Shown here: positions 43,401 to 54,661 of the stretch, piece after piece | Numbering within the stretch: the stretch's first letter is position 1 | Layout of the letters: each line of letters begins with the position of its first letter | Made by a program: the position numbers and the translations under genes | DNA from: Microstegium vimineum | Taxonomy: Eukaryota; Streptophyta; Magnoliopsida; Poales; Poaceae | NCBI GenBank assembly: GCA_022036555.1 | Contig: CM039129.1 | Span: 40,424,649 to 40,488,648 of the forward strand | Direction: 5' to 3' | DNA: 64,000 nt | Notes under the pieces: generated by a model | Database searches by the model: none | What the model was told of the DNA's origin: nothing | What the model saw: the letters and a program-made list of their open reading frames with translations, nothing else

Positions 43401-44550
43401 TTCATCCTTTGGACGCAGGAGTCGTTGGGCCAGCTCCCTGTCCTCCACGCCTCGTTGGAGAAAGCCGAGGCTGAGGTCACCCAGGCGAAGGCCGAGGTGG
43501 CGGCTGCGCAGGAGGGAGCCTGGGCCGCCCAGGAGACGGCCTCGGGGGCGCAGTCGAGGGTCGAGGCCGCCCTCAAGGCGGTTATCGAGGTCGGGCGGCA
43601 GCGGGATGCTGCCCAGGAGGCCCGGCGCAAGGCGGAGGAGGAGTCCACCCAGCTGAAGGAGGAGCTGGCCCAAGCGGCGGACCGTGTCTGCCACCTCGAG
43701 GCCGACCTGACGCAGGCGGCTACCGACTGCACCTCCCTCGAGGGGCGGATCCAGGAGCTCCAGGCGGACGTCGTCACCATCTCCCGCGACTGCGACGCGC
43801 TTGGTGTCGCGGAGGAGAGGGCTCGAGCCCAGATTGCCACTCTGGGGGAGGTGGCAGCCAACTAGAAGAGGGCCCTCGATGGTACTGGCCAGATCATCGA
43901 GGATCTCCGGACTAAAAACAACGACCAAGCTGCAGAGCTCGTCGAGGTCTGCCACCAACTTCAGCGGGCTGAGCAGGACTACGTCGTCCTGGAGGGATAC
44001 GCCAATGGTGAGTTTTTTGGAAATGTCGTTGAGCTCGCTTGGTTTCGCTCCTTCCCTTGCTTTTTGGTTTTGACGCAGCCTTCTATTTGCTCTGGTAGAG
44101 GTCAAAGGGGATAAGGCCCAACTCCACGAGGATCTGACCAGTCTCTAGGACCTCCTCGGGGCGGAAACGAGCCTGAACGAGAGGCTCGGGGACACCATCT
44201 CCTCCTTCTGCGATGACATGGGCGTTGAGCCGGAGCCGGCGGTCGAAGGCGACGCGCGAGGAGACTCCCTCCTGCACCACTTCTACTCCATGACCCAAGA
44301 GGTGACGGATCAAGTCCGTGCTTCTCTGCACGTGGGCGTGAAGCGGGCGCTCGCGGTCGTCCGCTCGGGCTACATCTACGACCTCAACGTCGTCGCCAGC
44401 GGCTTCGTCACCGACCCGAGGCTGACTGAAGAAGAGAACGTGGCGAGATGACATGAGCTGATCGAGGCCACAGAGGTGCCCAGAGGCGAGCTGGCAAAGC
44501 TCTTCGAGCCTGAACTGGTCCCTTCAGCGAATGGAGATGGCGACGAGTAG
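40424..44550 (+). pseudogene. antisense spliced gene of element B (Transposase_28-like domain, coiled coil)
   Basis: Opposite in direction to gag-pol. Exons inferred: 40424-41332, 41418-42084, 42166-43285, 43368-44007, 44099-44550, with GT-AG introns of 81-91 nt; about 1260 codons if spliced. Residues 1-300 are open and contain YVVSFEAFHRARLGAPPNRLL, YYGVELQHLSPNG and MEPHWELWLHLFEASLF, as in the putative gypsy-type transposon domain (PF04195 class). The middle is low-complexity. Exon 4 encodes a coiled coil of about 200 residues (ASLEKAEAEVTQAKAEVAAAQ onward). The C-terminal domain has CDDMGVEPEP and HVGVKRALAVVRSGYIYDL. Lesions: TAG at 41315, 43863 and 44146, TGA at 44450, and shifts near 41550 and 42735. 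The role is unknown. The conserved introns and promoter argue that it was a real gene. Confidence 0.8.
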
Positions 44551-45108
44551 TCGAGGCCTGTGAGCCAAATCTGGACAAGAAGGTCCATGTAATAGATTAG
44601 CTTTTGTGACAGTATGGTGTCGAGCCCTCGAGGGCTTCTTATGTTTAATGCATTTTATTCGAGATGCGTCTGAGTGTTTTTATTTCTCGAGTTGTCTCTA
44701 TTTCTCTTTGCCTGAGTCGTTGCCTATGGACTAAGTATTCGACGCACGCTCGTATCCCTGGAGGGGGGGAGCGAGTGGGGGTACCATAGCCCTGAGGCAT
44801 AGGAGAGTCCCCGGCTCGGCGGCCCTCGACCCTTAGGGAGTTCGAGGCGTTTTCTACTTAGCCGCGAAGCGTGCTCGGGGCAAAGGTGGAAAGAGAGGTG
44901 CTGAGTTTCGAAAAAACGTTCGAGTTTTTAGAGGACTTAGGAGGGGGGTCCCCCCCTGTCAGCCCCCAAGGGAGGCTTGACTTTGCCGGAGCAGAGTCGA
45001 GGCTACCTTAGAGTTATGAACGAATGTGAAATGTATTTCGAGAACATTTTGTTCATTCATAATGCGATAAGAGTACATAATACGGAAAATGTACGAGGCC
45101 TCGAGGCC
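44551..45108. other. spacer between convergent ends of pol and the antisense gene, element B
   Basis: Non-coding, conserved with 31405-31961. A G-run/C-run inverted repeat (GGGGGGTCCCCCCC) lies at about 44943, followed by CTGTCAGCCCCCAAGGGAGG. Both transcripts should end in or near here. Confidence 0.55.
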
Positions 45109-46400
45109 TTAGGGGTAGAAGCGACGTAGCTGTTCGATGTTCCATGCTTTGGTGAGGATCTCGCCCTTGTCGTTCTTCAGCTTGTAAGTCCCTGGCTTTA
45201 GCACCTCTGCCACAATGAAGGGTCCTTCCCAAGGTGGCGTCATCTTGTGACGTCCCTTGTTGCTTTGTCGGCGGCGCAGTACGAGGTCGCCGACATCGAG
45301 GTCCCTTTTGCGTACGTGCTTGTCATGGTAGCGCCGCAGCATCTGCTGGTACTTTGCTGATTTGAAGAGGGCCACGTCTCGGGCTTCCTCGAGCTGGTCG
45401 AGGGAGTCCTCTCGGGCTGCTGTGTTGGCCTGCTCGCTGTAGGCCTTTAGTCGAGGGGACCCGTACTCGAGGTCGGTGGGGAGGACAGCCTCGGACCCAT
45501 AGACCAAGAAGAATGGGGAGAACCCCGTGGCTCAACTTTGTGTCATTCGGAGACCCCATAGCACAGAGTGTAGCTCATCGACCCATCTCTTGTCGTGTTT
45601 GTTTAGCCGATCGAAGATCCTTGGCTTGAGGCCCTGCAAAACCATACCATTGGCGCGCTCGACTTGGCCGTTAGTTCAAGGGTGGGGCGACTGCAGACCA
45701 ATTCACCCTGATGTGGTGGTGGTCACAGAAGTCCAGGAACTTTTGGCCGGTGAACTGCGTGCCGTTGTCGGTGATGATGACGTTGGGGACCCCAAAGCGG
45801 TGGATGATGTCGGTGAAGAATAGCACGGCTTGTCGAGATTGAATGTTGGCAATGGGTCGAGCCTCGATCCATTTCGAGAACTTGTCTACAGCCACGAGGA
45901 GGTGGGTGTGGCCACCTTTGGTTTTCTTCAGGGGGCCAACCATGTCGAGCCCCCATACTGTAAATGGCCAAGTTATGGGTATCATTTGAAGAGCTTGGGC
46001 GGGTAGGTGGGTCTGCCTGGCGTAGAATTGGCATCCCTTGCAAGATCGAACGAGTTTGGTAGCGTCGGTGACGGCTGACGGCCAGTAGAAGCCTTGTCGA
46101 AAGGCGCTTCCTACCAGCGTTCTTGGCGCCGCGTGGTGACCGCAAGCCCCCGAGTGTAGGTCCTTCAGCAGCGCCCTCCCCTCCTCGAGGGTGAGGCAGC
46201 GTTGAAGTACACCGGTAGGGCTGCGTCGATACAGCTCGCGGCCATCCCCATACAAGACGTAGGTTTTGGCGCGTCGGGCTATGCGTCGGGCTTCGGTGCG
46301 GTCCTCTGGGAGCTCACCCTGTTTCAGATACTCGAGGTAGGGTGTGCGCCAGTCCGTCGAGAGGGTTGGTGTTGTGGCTGTCCCGTCGATCTCCATGACT
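45109..46400 (-). pseudogene. Tat integrase of element B
   Basis: Zinc-binding region with HSGACGHHAA and CKGCQFYARQTH (about 46165-46010). Catalytic core with WGLDMVGP (about 45950) and ITDNGTQF (about 45770). A 1-nt shift and a TGA near 45675 separate the third catalytic motif NGQVERAN, and a further stop near 45533 precedes VYGSEAVLPTDLEYG and the tail ending LRRFYP at 45112. It would insert the element's DNA. Non-functional as it stands. Confidence 0.88.
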
Positions 46401-46534
46401 TCTTCCCCGTTCGAGGGGGGATCGGTCGAAGGGGGTGGATCGACCCCTTGCTCGAGGGCAGGAGCCCCCGAGCCTAGGTCGACGGACGGCTCGTGAAGGT
46501 CCCTCGAGAAGACGTCGGGAGGAACCGTACCTCG

Positions 46535-46912
46535 AGTAGATGCGGTTTTGGCAAGCTCGTCAGCGGCTTCGTTGTACCGGCGGGCGATGTGGTTGAGCTC
46601 GAGGCCGTAGAATTTGTCCTCAAGCTTTCGGACTTCCTTGCAATAGGCTTCCATCTTGGGGTCGTGGCAGCACGAGGCCTTCATCACCTGGTCGATCACA
46701 AGCTGCGAGTCCCCCTGAACGTCGTGGCGTCGGACCCCGAGCTCGATGGCGATGCGCAGACCGTTGACGAGGGCCTCGTACTCGGCTACGTTGTTGGAGG
46801 CGGGGAAGTGGAGACGGATGACGTAGCGCATGTGAACCCCTGAGGGTGATACGAATAGCAATCCGGCGCCTTCCCCCGTCTTCATCAACGATCCATCGAA
46901 GTACATGGTCCA
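46535..46912 (-). CDS. second (archaeal-type) RNase H domain of the Tat polyprotein
   Basis: Within an open stretch from 47029 to 45671. The domain reads WTMYFDGSL, NNVAEYEALVNGLRIA, QGDSQLVIDQV and YNEAADELAKTAS, giving the Asp-Glu-Asp-Asp set of acidic residues in the expected order. This extra RNase H between the ordinary one and integrase marks the Tat group (Ogre/Grande/Retand relatives). This part has no stop and all catalytic positions are kept. Confidence 0.88.
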
Positions 46913-47049
46913 GAGCTCGGTCTGAACTTGCGCCGAGGGTAGTTGGGTGTCGGTCCATTCTGCAATGAAATCTGCCAATAGCTGAGACTTGATGGCTTTC
47001 CGAGGGGCGTAGGAGAGGGTTTCCCCCATGAGCTCGACCGACCACTTGG

Positions 47050-48345
47050 CGATTCTCCCGGACGCCTCCGGTTCTGGATTATCTCCCCGAGGGGGAAAGA
47101 CGAGACCACGGTAACCGGGTGGCCTAGGAAGTAGTGTTTGAGCTTGCGCCGGGTGAGGACGACGACATACAACAGCTTCTGAATGTGGGGGTATCTCATC
47201 TTAGTCTCGGAGAGCACCTCGCTTATGAAGTACACGGGCCTCTGCACCAGCAGGGTGTGTCCCTCTTCCGCCCTCTCGACCACTACGGCAGCGCTGACTA
47301 CCTGGGTAGTCGCTGCGACATAGAGCAAGAGGGGCTCGGCTGGGCTCGGGGGTACCAAGACAGGTGGCGAGGTAAGTAAGGCTTTGAGCTTGGAGAGCGA
47401 TTCCTCAGCCTCGACGGTCCACGCGAAGTGTTCAGTTTTCTTCAAGAGGCGGTAAAGGGGTAGTGCCTTCTCTCCGAGCCTTGAGATGAACCGGCTGAGG
47501 GCGGCGAGGCACCCTGTGACCCTTTGCACGCCCATAAGGTCGTTGATCGGGCCCATCCTTGTGATTGCGGTTACCTTCTCGGGGTTGGCCTCGATCCCGC
47601 ACCGGGAAACTATGTACCCCAGGAGCATGCCTCGAGGGACCCCGAAGACACACTTCTCTGGGTTCAGCTTTATGTGGTTTGCCCTGAGGCATCCAAACGC
47701 GATCTCAAGGTCCCCGACTAGGTTTCCGACTGTTTTAGATTTGACCATGTTGTCATCGACGTAGGCCTCGACGGTCGGCCCTATGTGTTTCCCAAAGACA
47801 TGGAGCATGCATCGCTGATATGTGGCCCCGACGTTTCGCAAACCGAAGGGCATAGTGAGGTAGCAAAATATGCCAAAGGGGGTGATGAAGGAAGTCGCGA
47901 GTTGATCGGACTCCTTCATCTTTATTTGGTGGTAGCCAGAATACGCATCAAGGAAGCAGAGAGTTTCACATCCCGCAGTGGAATCTACTATTTGATCGAT
48001 ACGTGGTAATGGAAAAGGGACCTTGGGACATGCTTCATTTAAACCAGTGTAGTCTACGCACATCCTATCCTTTCCATTCTTTTTCTTGACAAGTACGAGA
48101 TTTGCTAACCACTCAGGATGATGTACCTCCTTGATGAATCCGGCCTTCAAAAGCTTGTCGACCTCTCCCCAATGATTCTACGCTTCTCCTCATCGAAGCG
48201 GCGCAGCCGTTGCTTCACCGGTTTGGATCCGGCTCGGATGTCCAAGGAGAGCTCGGCGACCTCCCTCGGAATGCCCGACATATCTGAGGGACTCCATGCA
48301 AACACGTCAGCATTCGCACGGAGAAAGTCGACGAGCACGGCTTCC
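47050..48345 (-). pseudogene. Tat reverse transcriptase and first RNase H of element B
   Basis: It starts with ADVFAWSPSDMSGIPREV and LRRFDEEKRRII (about 48310-48170). A 1-nt loss near 48170, compared with the copy at 1-593, breaks the frame. The RT then runs open with VKKKNGKDRMCVDYTGLN, the YSGYHQI region, MPFGLRNVGATYQR and the catalytic YVDD (about 47770). RNase H 1 follows with LLLYVAATTQVVSAAVVVER, lacking its usual first Asp, and EVLSETKMRYPHIQKLL. A shift near 47080 joins it to the second RNase H frame. Confidence 0.9.
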
Positions 48346-48451
48346 TATTTGGGCCCAAGGGGGCGCTGATCGTCAGCGCCTTCCCATCCGCGTGGCCGGG
48401 GTCGAGCGGGACGGTCTTGGTGTCCTCCGCAGGCTTGAAGTTGCCGGAGTG

Positions 48452-48904
48452 TCACTTGGGGTCGGGGATCTCCTTGGAGAAGTCGTCGAGGGCCGCGAGG
48501 ACGACCGACTCCTCGACCGCTTCGGCGTTTTCCACGCACTCGACGTCGCAGTCATATGCGTGCTCGTAGGAGGTGCCGATGGTGATGACCCCCATGGGCC
48601 CTGACATCTTCAGCTTGAGGTAGGCGCAGTTCGGGATCGCCATGAACTTGGTGTACCCCAGTCGACCGATGATGGCGTGATAGATGCCACGGAACGCGGC
48701 CACCTCGAAGGTCAGATCCTCCTTTCGGAAGTTCGAGGGGGTACTGAAGCAGACGGGTAGCTTGACGCGGCCGATCGGGAGTGCCTTCTTTCCTGGAACG
48801 ACCCCGTGGAAACCTCCCGCGCTAGGCAGGAGCGCGGTCCTCGGGATCCCCAGGAGGTCGAGGGTCGCGACATAGATGATGTTGAGGCTGCTTCCCCCGT
48901 CCAT
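48452..48904 (-). CDS. Tat aspartic protease region of element B
   Basis: Open stretch with MDGGSSLNIIYVATLDLLGI at its start, a retroviral-type aspartic protease motif in which the usual Thr/Ser-Gly is Gly-Ser-Ser. Then FRKEDLTFEVAAFRGIYHAIIGRLGY, the second conserved flap/strand region. It would cut the polyprotein. The frame is cut off from gag upstream by stops near 49085 and from the RT downstream by a stop at 48452. Confidence 0.8.
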   Translation of the reverse strand: MDGGSSLNIIYVATLDLLGIPRTALLPSAGGFHGVVPGKKALPIGRVKLPVCFSTPSNFRKEDLTFEVAAFRGIYHAIIGRLGYTKFMAIPNCAYLKLKMSGPMGVITIGTSYEHAYDCDVECVENAEAVEESVVLAALDDFSKEIPDPK

Positions 48905-49079
48905 GAGTACCTTGGTGAGGCGGGTGTTGAGTATGATCGGGTCGACGACGAGCGGGTAGACCCCTGTGTTGGGGACGTGCTCGGGGTGGTCGTCCTAGTC
49001 GAAGGCGATTGGCGTGTGGGACCAGTCGAGGTATCAAGGAGCCTGGGCTCAAACGGAGAAGACCTCTCGACGCTCCCTC

Positions 49080-51507
49080 TTACGCTGACGCGTACTGAGT
49101 CAAGTCAAGGGTCCCCCATAGATCATGTAGCAGTCGTGATCCTCGGGGAAGCCCTCGTTCTTTCCATCGTCCCCGTCGTGTGGATCCCCCTTCTTGTCGT
49201 CTTTCTTGAAGCCAAGAGAGTCGAAGTGCCTTTTGAGCATGCGACAGTTCTCGAGACTGTGGTTGGTCAGTCCCTTGTGATAGGGGCAGGGCCCTTTCAG
49301 CATCTTGTCGAAGACGCCCCCGTCGAGAGGGGGACCTCGAGGCTTCTTCTTGTCTATCGCAGCGACAAGATTGTCGGGCTCGATGTCGCGTCGACCCGGC
49401 TGGTTCTTCTTTTTCTTCTTCTTGTTGTTGTTGTTCCTCTTGGGCCCGTTGTTCGAGCCCCCAGGCTCGTCCGCCTTGGCCTTCCCCTTGTCTGGGGATG
49501 CATAGAAGAATGCGCCAACAGCTTCCTCGCCGGCCGCGTAGTTGGCGACGATGTCCATGAGCTCGTTGGCGGTCTTGGGGGGATTCCATCCCAGCTCCCG
49601 CACCAACTCCTTGCAGGTTGTTCCGGCGATGAACGCAGTGATGACGTCGTGGTCGGAGATGTGGGTTAGCGCGGTACTTGCCTCGAGAACCGACGGGTGA
49701 AGTCACGGAGGGTTTCCCCTGGCTTCTGCTTGCAGCTACGGAGGTCCCAGGAATTCCCTAGCCGCTCGTAGGTGCCCTTGAAATTCCCCTTGAAGATCCT
49801 GACCAGGTCGGGCCAGTCTTGGATCAAGTCCGAGGGGAGCTCCTCGAGCCATCTTCGAGCGGTGTCGGAGAGGAAGAGAGGGAGTTGCCGAATGATGACG
49901 TGGTCGTTGTTGGCTCCTCCTAGCTGACATGCCAGCCTGAACTCCGCAAGCCAGAGCTCTAGCTTGGTTTCGCCGTTGTACTTAACCAGGCTGGTGGGCG
50001 GACGGAAACGAACAGGCAAAGCGGTTCGCCGGATGGTCCCGCCGAAGACTCGTGACCCTGGTGGTTCCGGAGACCGACATCGATCTTCGTCACTGTCGTA
50101 GCGCCCACCTCGGTGAGCGTTGTAACCTCGAGCCTCAGCGTCACCGTGTCGGCGTCGTTTGTTCTCCCGCGGTGGTCGATCGTTGAGGATGTGGTCTCGA
50201 ACCGGTCGTCGCTCTACTCCGCCTTGGGGCGCTTTGTCTAGGTGGACGGATACCTCTCGAGTTTGTCAAGGGGGTACGTCCTAATGCTCGGAGGCAGCTC
50301 CTCTGCGCCTCGAGGCCGAGCTCTCCGCCTGCTGCACGGCCGCGGTTTGGAGAAGCCCCTGGATTTCGTCCCTGATGCGTCGCGCTTGGGGTGTCGATGG
50401 CGCCGACATGTCACGAAGCAGCATTGCGGCCGCTATGACATTTTGGCTGGCATGGTTGTAGACGCGGCGCTCGTTTGCCCCCTCCTCGACGATCTGTCGA
50501 TGGACTTTCCGGGCCCGCTCGCGAGCTCCTCCACCCTGTGGGCGCTCGCGATCTCGCTCGAGGGCGTGCTCGAGCTGCTGAAGTCGTAGGCGCTCTTCCT
50601 CGAGCTTGGCGAGCAACACTCGGACTTGCGCGATCTGGACGTCCTGAGGTGGATCGGCTTTGTCAGGACTCGGGGGGTCAGCGTTTCGCGCTGGTGTACC
50701 GTTGCCCCCTCCTCCTTCATCCGTGGTCGCGGCGTCGTTGACGTCGTCCTGGGAATCAGCCTGACCATCGAGGTGGAAGCATTCCCGGGTGGGATCGTAA
50801 TCCTCATCGGGGGAGTCCGAGTCGGGGTAGCCGTGGTAGAAGTTGGGGAAAGATCCCCTGCGCTCCTCCTCCAGCCGTCGTCATAACGTGCCCCAGGTGT
50901 GACAACCCGGGATCGGGGCTCGTCGTGACTCCGGGCGCTCATCCGGCGGAGAGGTGGTGACGAGGTTGATCGTCGCTCGTAGCAGGTTCCCTGGAGACCC
51001 GCAGCGTGTCTGCATCTGCGAGCCTACAAAAGCAGAACAGAGTCTGGCGCTGTTGTAGAGCCCGTGTGGAAACAGGTTATGCGGCGGCGGCGGCGCGGCT
51101 GAGTGTGTCGGAGAAGCCACGGGGACCCTCTGAGATGACGGTATGGCAGAGCCAAAGTCAGGTTCAGAGAGGTACCCGCCCCCGACCCGCAAGCATGGGT
51201 CAAACAGGCTCCCGAAGGGGGGAACTGTGTCGCTAGCTGAGGCCGGGGGGACGGCATCTGGCGTCTCGGGATCTGTGCGGTGAAGAGTGCGGCGGCGTCG
51301 TTCACGCCCCCTCTTGGTCGCAGGCGAGAGACGCGAGTGGTGGGACCGTCGTCTGGTCCTCGTTGGCCCCGGCGTACCGGAGCTGCTGCTGTCCATGCCA
51401 CTAGCTGAGAGTAGAACCATGTCGTGGCCGTTGCCCGTGGACATGAACTCTAGACTCCCGAACCAGATGGTGGTGGCGAATGGAAGCAATGGGATCGTGG
51501 AATCCAT
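49080..51507 (-). pseudogene. Tat gag of element B
   Basis: ATG at 51507 (MDSTIPLLPF). An Arg/Ser-rich N-terminus is followed by LAKLEEERLRLQQLEHALERD (about 50610), PVRFRPPTSLVKYNGETKLELWL (about 50010), a Retrotrans_gag-like capsid part with ARRWLEELPSDLIQDWPDLV, and ANELMDIVANYAAGEEAVGAFF. A Lys/Asn run and a CPYHKGLTNHSLENCRML zinc-binding-like segment (about 49290) close it. Frames change near 50880, 50430, 50020 and 49660. Structural protein of the particle; inactive. Confidence 0.82.
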
Positions 51508-51520
51508 CTGGGAGTTATGA

Positions 51521-51540
51521 CCCCCTACCTGGCACGCCAA
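51521..51540 (-). promoter_or_regulatory. primer-binding site of element B
   Basis: TTGGCGTGCCAGGTAGGGGG on the minus strand, one base from the LTR end at 51542; one difference from element A. Confidence 0.75.
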
Positions 51541-51541
51541 C

Positions 51542-52115
51542 TGTCGGTGTTATGACCCAGGGGGTCAAGACCACCGGCTAGTAAATTTGTATATTGCGTG
51601 CTCCCTCTCCCAGACGTGATGCAAGAAGAACACAAGATTTATCCTGGTTCGGGCACAGAAGGCCCTACGTCCAGCGGAGGAGGATGGATTGTATTATCTT
51701 GCACCGAAGTGCTCGTACAGGGGGGGTACAAGCAGGTTTACACGGGGGTGCTCAGGATGAGCCAAGGCCTAGGGCTAGCGGGGCTATCCTAGGTGGTCGG
51801 TTGTTTGCTTGAGAGGTCGATCAAGCAATCGGGTGTGTGGTGTATGAGAGTCAGAGCTGTTGTCTGTTGCCAAATACCCCTGTGAAAATCATCCCCTTTC
51901 TTCTATCCCGACGTCCCCTTTTATAGACCAAGGGGAGGCCTGAGAGTAGAGTCCTAAACTGTAGAAGCATGGGAGGCGTGTCCGTGACGCCATGTTGGTG
52001 AATGGACGTCGATCACTGTGGCGCCGTGGCCTTCCCGTCCTTCCGGTGCTCCAGGGCGCGGTGATGGTTGACGGGGCATCGCCGCACAGCATGGCGCAGC
52101 AGGGTTGACCTTCTG
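51542..52115 (-). repeat. truncated 5' LTR of element B
   Basis: Matches 5400-5997 in reverse, with the TATA box at about 51915-51925 and the CACCGACA end. The minisatellite part of the LTR is missing; unique sequence starts at about 52116. Confidence 0.85.
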
Positions 52116-52576
52116 TAGAGAGTAACAAAATTTAGTGGTTTTTCATTTCACCTTATATGCTCTCTACTTTTGAATAGTCTACCTCATTAGCTATCTGATT
52201 TTTATTTTTTTAGTACTCTAATATTATCTATTTTAGAGAGTAACAAAATCTGTAAATTTAGATATTCCTTTTGGCTAATCTTTTGGAGATGCTCTAAGAT
52301 ATTGTAGAGTCAAAACATGTTTGATCAGTAGAGAAAACTATACAAATTTATGACAGTCATACTATAGAAATATAATTGATAAAAAATCTAATAATATTTA
52401 GTTGATATTATAAATGTTATTATATTGTATATGTCTAGACTTGTGAGAAGTGGTCTAATACTATCTATTCGCATGTCTCTTCTTATACATAAAAAATGTG
52501 GAACGGAGCAATCCCAAACATCCCATCTAATAAGAATTTCTTGTGTGCAAGAGTAGGGTTGGTTTGGTCAAACTTA
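52116..52576. other. AT-rich intergenic DNA, possible old MITE remnant
   Basis: TAGAGAGTAACAAAAT occurs twice (about 52118 and 52233), and GGAGATGCTCTAAG (about 52286) resembles ends of grass non-autonomous DNA transposons. No gene is seen. Confidence 0.35.
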
Positions 52577-52898
52577 GGGCCTGTTTGGTACAGACTGTTG
52601 ATGAGCTGGTTTTTTTTTGCGAAACACATCTTTTTAAAACAGCTTTAGCCATGAAGCTGTTTTTCTTCCCTCTCATAAAGAAAAACAACTTTGCAAAGTG
52701 GGGTGAAGCTGAAAATAGTAGCTTATCACAGTTTTCTCCCCCCTTCCTCTGTCATATTCATGCATAAAGTTGTTGGTGAAGTTGTTTTGCCAAACACTTT
52801 TCCCAAAATAGCTTAGCTTCACCTAGCAAGTTGCTCATAAAGCTATTTTCTAAAAAAAACAGATTCACTAGTGAGGCTGAGCTGTACCAAACGGACCC
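52577..52898. mobile_element. Tourist-like MITE 1 (PIF/Harbinger)
   Basis: 322 bp. Terminal inverted repeats GGGCCTGTTTGGTACAG and CTGTACCAAACGGACCC, flanked by TTA on both sides (52574-52576 and 52899-52901). Non-coding. Confidence 0.85.
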
Positions 52899-53042
52899 TT
52901 AAGATACTTTGACTCTTAAAGATTGTTGGAGTGATTTGGAATGGAGAGAGTGGTAGTATAGTATAGGGCGCGCGCCGATGAAGAGAGTATGAAACATATA
53001 TTTGCTCCATTCATGAATTGAAATTTAGCTCTGAGTGTCAAG

Positions 53043-53046
<4 letters not shown>

Positions 53047-53131
<85 letters not shown>
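53047..53131. repeat. TA dinucleotide microsatellite
   Basis: About 42 uninterrupted TA repeats. Prone to length change and assembly error. Confidence 0.95.
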
Positions 53132-53134
<3 letters not shown>

Positions 53135-53503
53135 CATTACATACGGTGTGTGAGATTGGAAAAGCTAAAGACAACTTCATAGTGATGCATTTGTAGTGTG
53201 ATGGTGTAGTGAACAAAAACGGTGAGGATGCTGACAGCTGGAGAGAACAATTTTTTTTTGTCAATTGGGATTAAGCACATAGAGAAAAACCATCGACGAT
53301 CACATGTGATTCGAATATATGCAAATCGTTGTTGTTTTTTATGAACTAAAAGAATTGTGGCAATAGATAAATAGTGTATATTTGAGATGTTTCTTAAACG
53401 TAGAGTTATACTCTGTCATGAACAATTAATATAGGTGCCAAGTAAATTGTGCAACATTTTTAAATACAACGTGAATCATATATTCTGCTCACACATAAAC
53501 TAA

Positions 53504-53817
53504 GGTTTTGTTTAGTTCCCCATTGAATCCAAAATATTTTAGGTTTTGATTCTTCATTTTACAAAATGAAACTAAACATCACCCAAAAATTTTAGCTAAA
53601 AGTGGTCCATTCTCCATTTTATATTTTGGACTCAAGAGATCAAAATGAGCCAAACTTTACATTGGTTTGTGTCCCACTCTCACGATCCTCATCATTGGAA
53701 CCCAAAATAAACCAAACTTTAGTTGGAACTAAACACTCCACTGAAATATTTTACATTCTGGATTTTGAAATCCAAAATAGTTAGGATTTTAGATTTGGGA
53801 TAGAACTAAACAGACCC
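53504..53817. mobile_element. Tourist-like MITE 2
   Basis: 314 bp with ends GGTTTTGTTTAGTTCC and GAACTAAACAGACCC, flanked by TAA at 53501-53503 and 53818-53820. Inside it is AT-rich with inverted sub-repeats (CCAAAATA types). Non-coding. Confidence 0.78.
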
Positions 53818-54249
53818 TAAATGATAAGCGGAAACTTTAGAAATAAGCCCAAAAAAAAAAGAGAGAGTAGGGATCGTGCTTTTGTTTACCTGAAATATTT
53901 TGTAGCTCAAACACACTAAGAGCCCTTGAAGGCAAGGGGTTTCATCAATATCCAAATGCTTCTTAGTACTCCAGATATATATGTTCTTTGAGCAACAACA
54001 TTGGGGGATATAAGATCTCTGCACCTAAATTTTCATTCCACAGATGCTGGGCAAGCCGGGGGTGGAAGGGCATGGCACCAATCTAGATACAATAAGCTCA
54101 TAGAAGTACAGGTAACAACAACAACAACAACACTTCATTAACGGATTGATTAGCTCAGCAACTCCCTAACCTCACTGTGCGTGCATTGATAAACGCCCAA
54201 CCACGCTTACAGGTCGCAGCAACACCCACCAACAAACAAGCCATCAGCC
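53818..54249. other. intergenic DNA upstream of the PMEI pseudogene
   Basis: No ORF or repeat of note except a short CAA run at 54116-54130. It may contain the old promoter of the pseudogene. Confidence 0.4.
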
Positions 54250-54661
54250 ATGAGCGGGAGGACCACCACCACGCTCCTCGCCGTGGCCGCCGCTGGCGCG
54301 CTCTCCTTCTACGTCGGCGGCGGACACGGTGGTCGACCCGTGCGACGCGATCCGCGACTTCGTGGACATGGCCTTTTGCGCGTCGCGGCTGCGGTACGTT
54401 CCGGGCGCCGCCTCCGCGGACCGGCTCTGCCACCTCCTGATGGCGGGCCTCGGCGCGGGACGCGCTGGAGGCGTGCGGCATCCTGATCCTGTACAGCGCC
54501 GCGTAGGTTCCTTCGCTGCGGCTCATGCGCGGCTACGCGGCGGCGGCGCGAGCGCGCTGCCGCCGCTCACGGGCCATGCCGTGATCGGGTGCGCCTCCGC
54601 CAACCGCGAGTTCGACCAGCTCTCCACTGTGGTCACCGCGCTCCTCAACAAGCTCACCTAG
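54250..54661 (+). pseudogene. PMEI/invertase-inhibitor-like pseudogene
   Basis: ATG at 54250 with a signal-peptide-like start (TTTTLLAVAAAGALSFYVGG). After a shift near 54315 the inhibitor reads VVDPCDAIRDFVDMAFCASRLRYVPGAASADRLCHLLMA. Another frame gives DALEACGILILYSAA, then TAG, then VPSLRLMRGYAAA. The end LTGHAVIGCASANREFDQLSTVVTALLNKLT is in yet another frame, closing at 54661. The middle is much shorter than in the family. At least two shifts, a stop and an internal deletion make it a clear pseudogene of a secreted cell-wall enzyme inhibitor. It is a different subfamily from the copy at 7754-8239. Confidence 0.78.

Larger units (their letters stand above)
39537..52115 (-). mobile_element. 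Tat-lineage gypsy element B, nearly complete internal region
   Basis: Minus-strand order from right to left: LTR remnant (52115-51542), primer site, gag, protease, RT, RNase H, a second RNase H of the archaeal type, integrase, spacer, then a plus-strand gene (40424-44550), its promoter and a repeat array. The second RNase H between RT/RNase H and integrase is diagnostic of the Tat lineage. The 3' LTR is missing at the element E junction and the 5' LTR is truncated. Many stops and shifts show it is inactive. Confidence 0.9.

Noticed and set aside
45527..49669. Plus-strand frames across element B pol
   Set aside because: Shadows of gag-pol on the minus strand, where RT, RNase H and integrase motifs are found.
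53025..53264. Ile-Tyr repeat proteins over the TA tract
   Set aside because: Translation of a dinucleotide microsatellite; not a gene.
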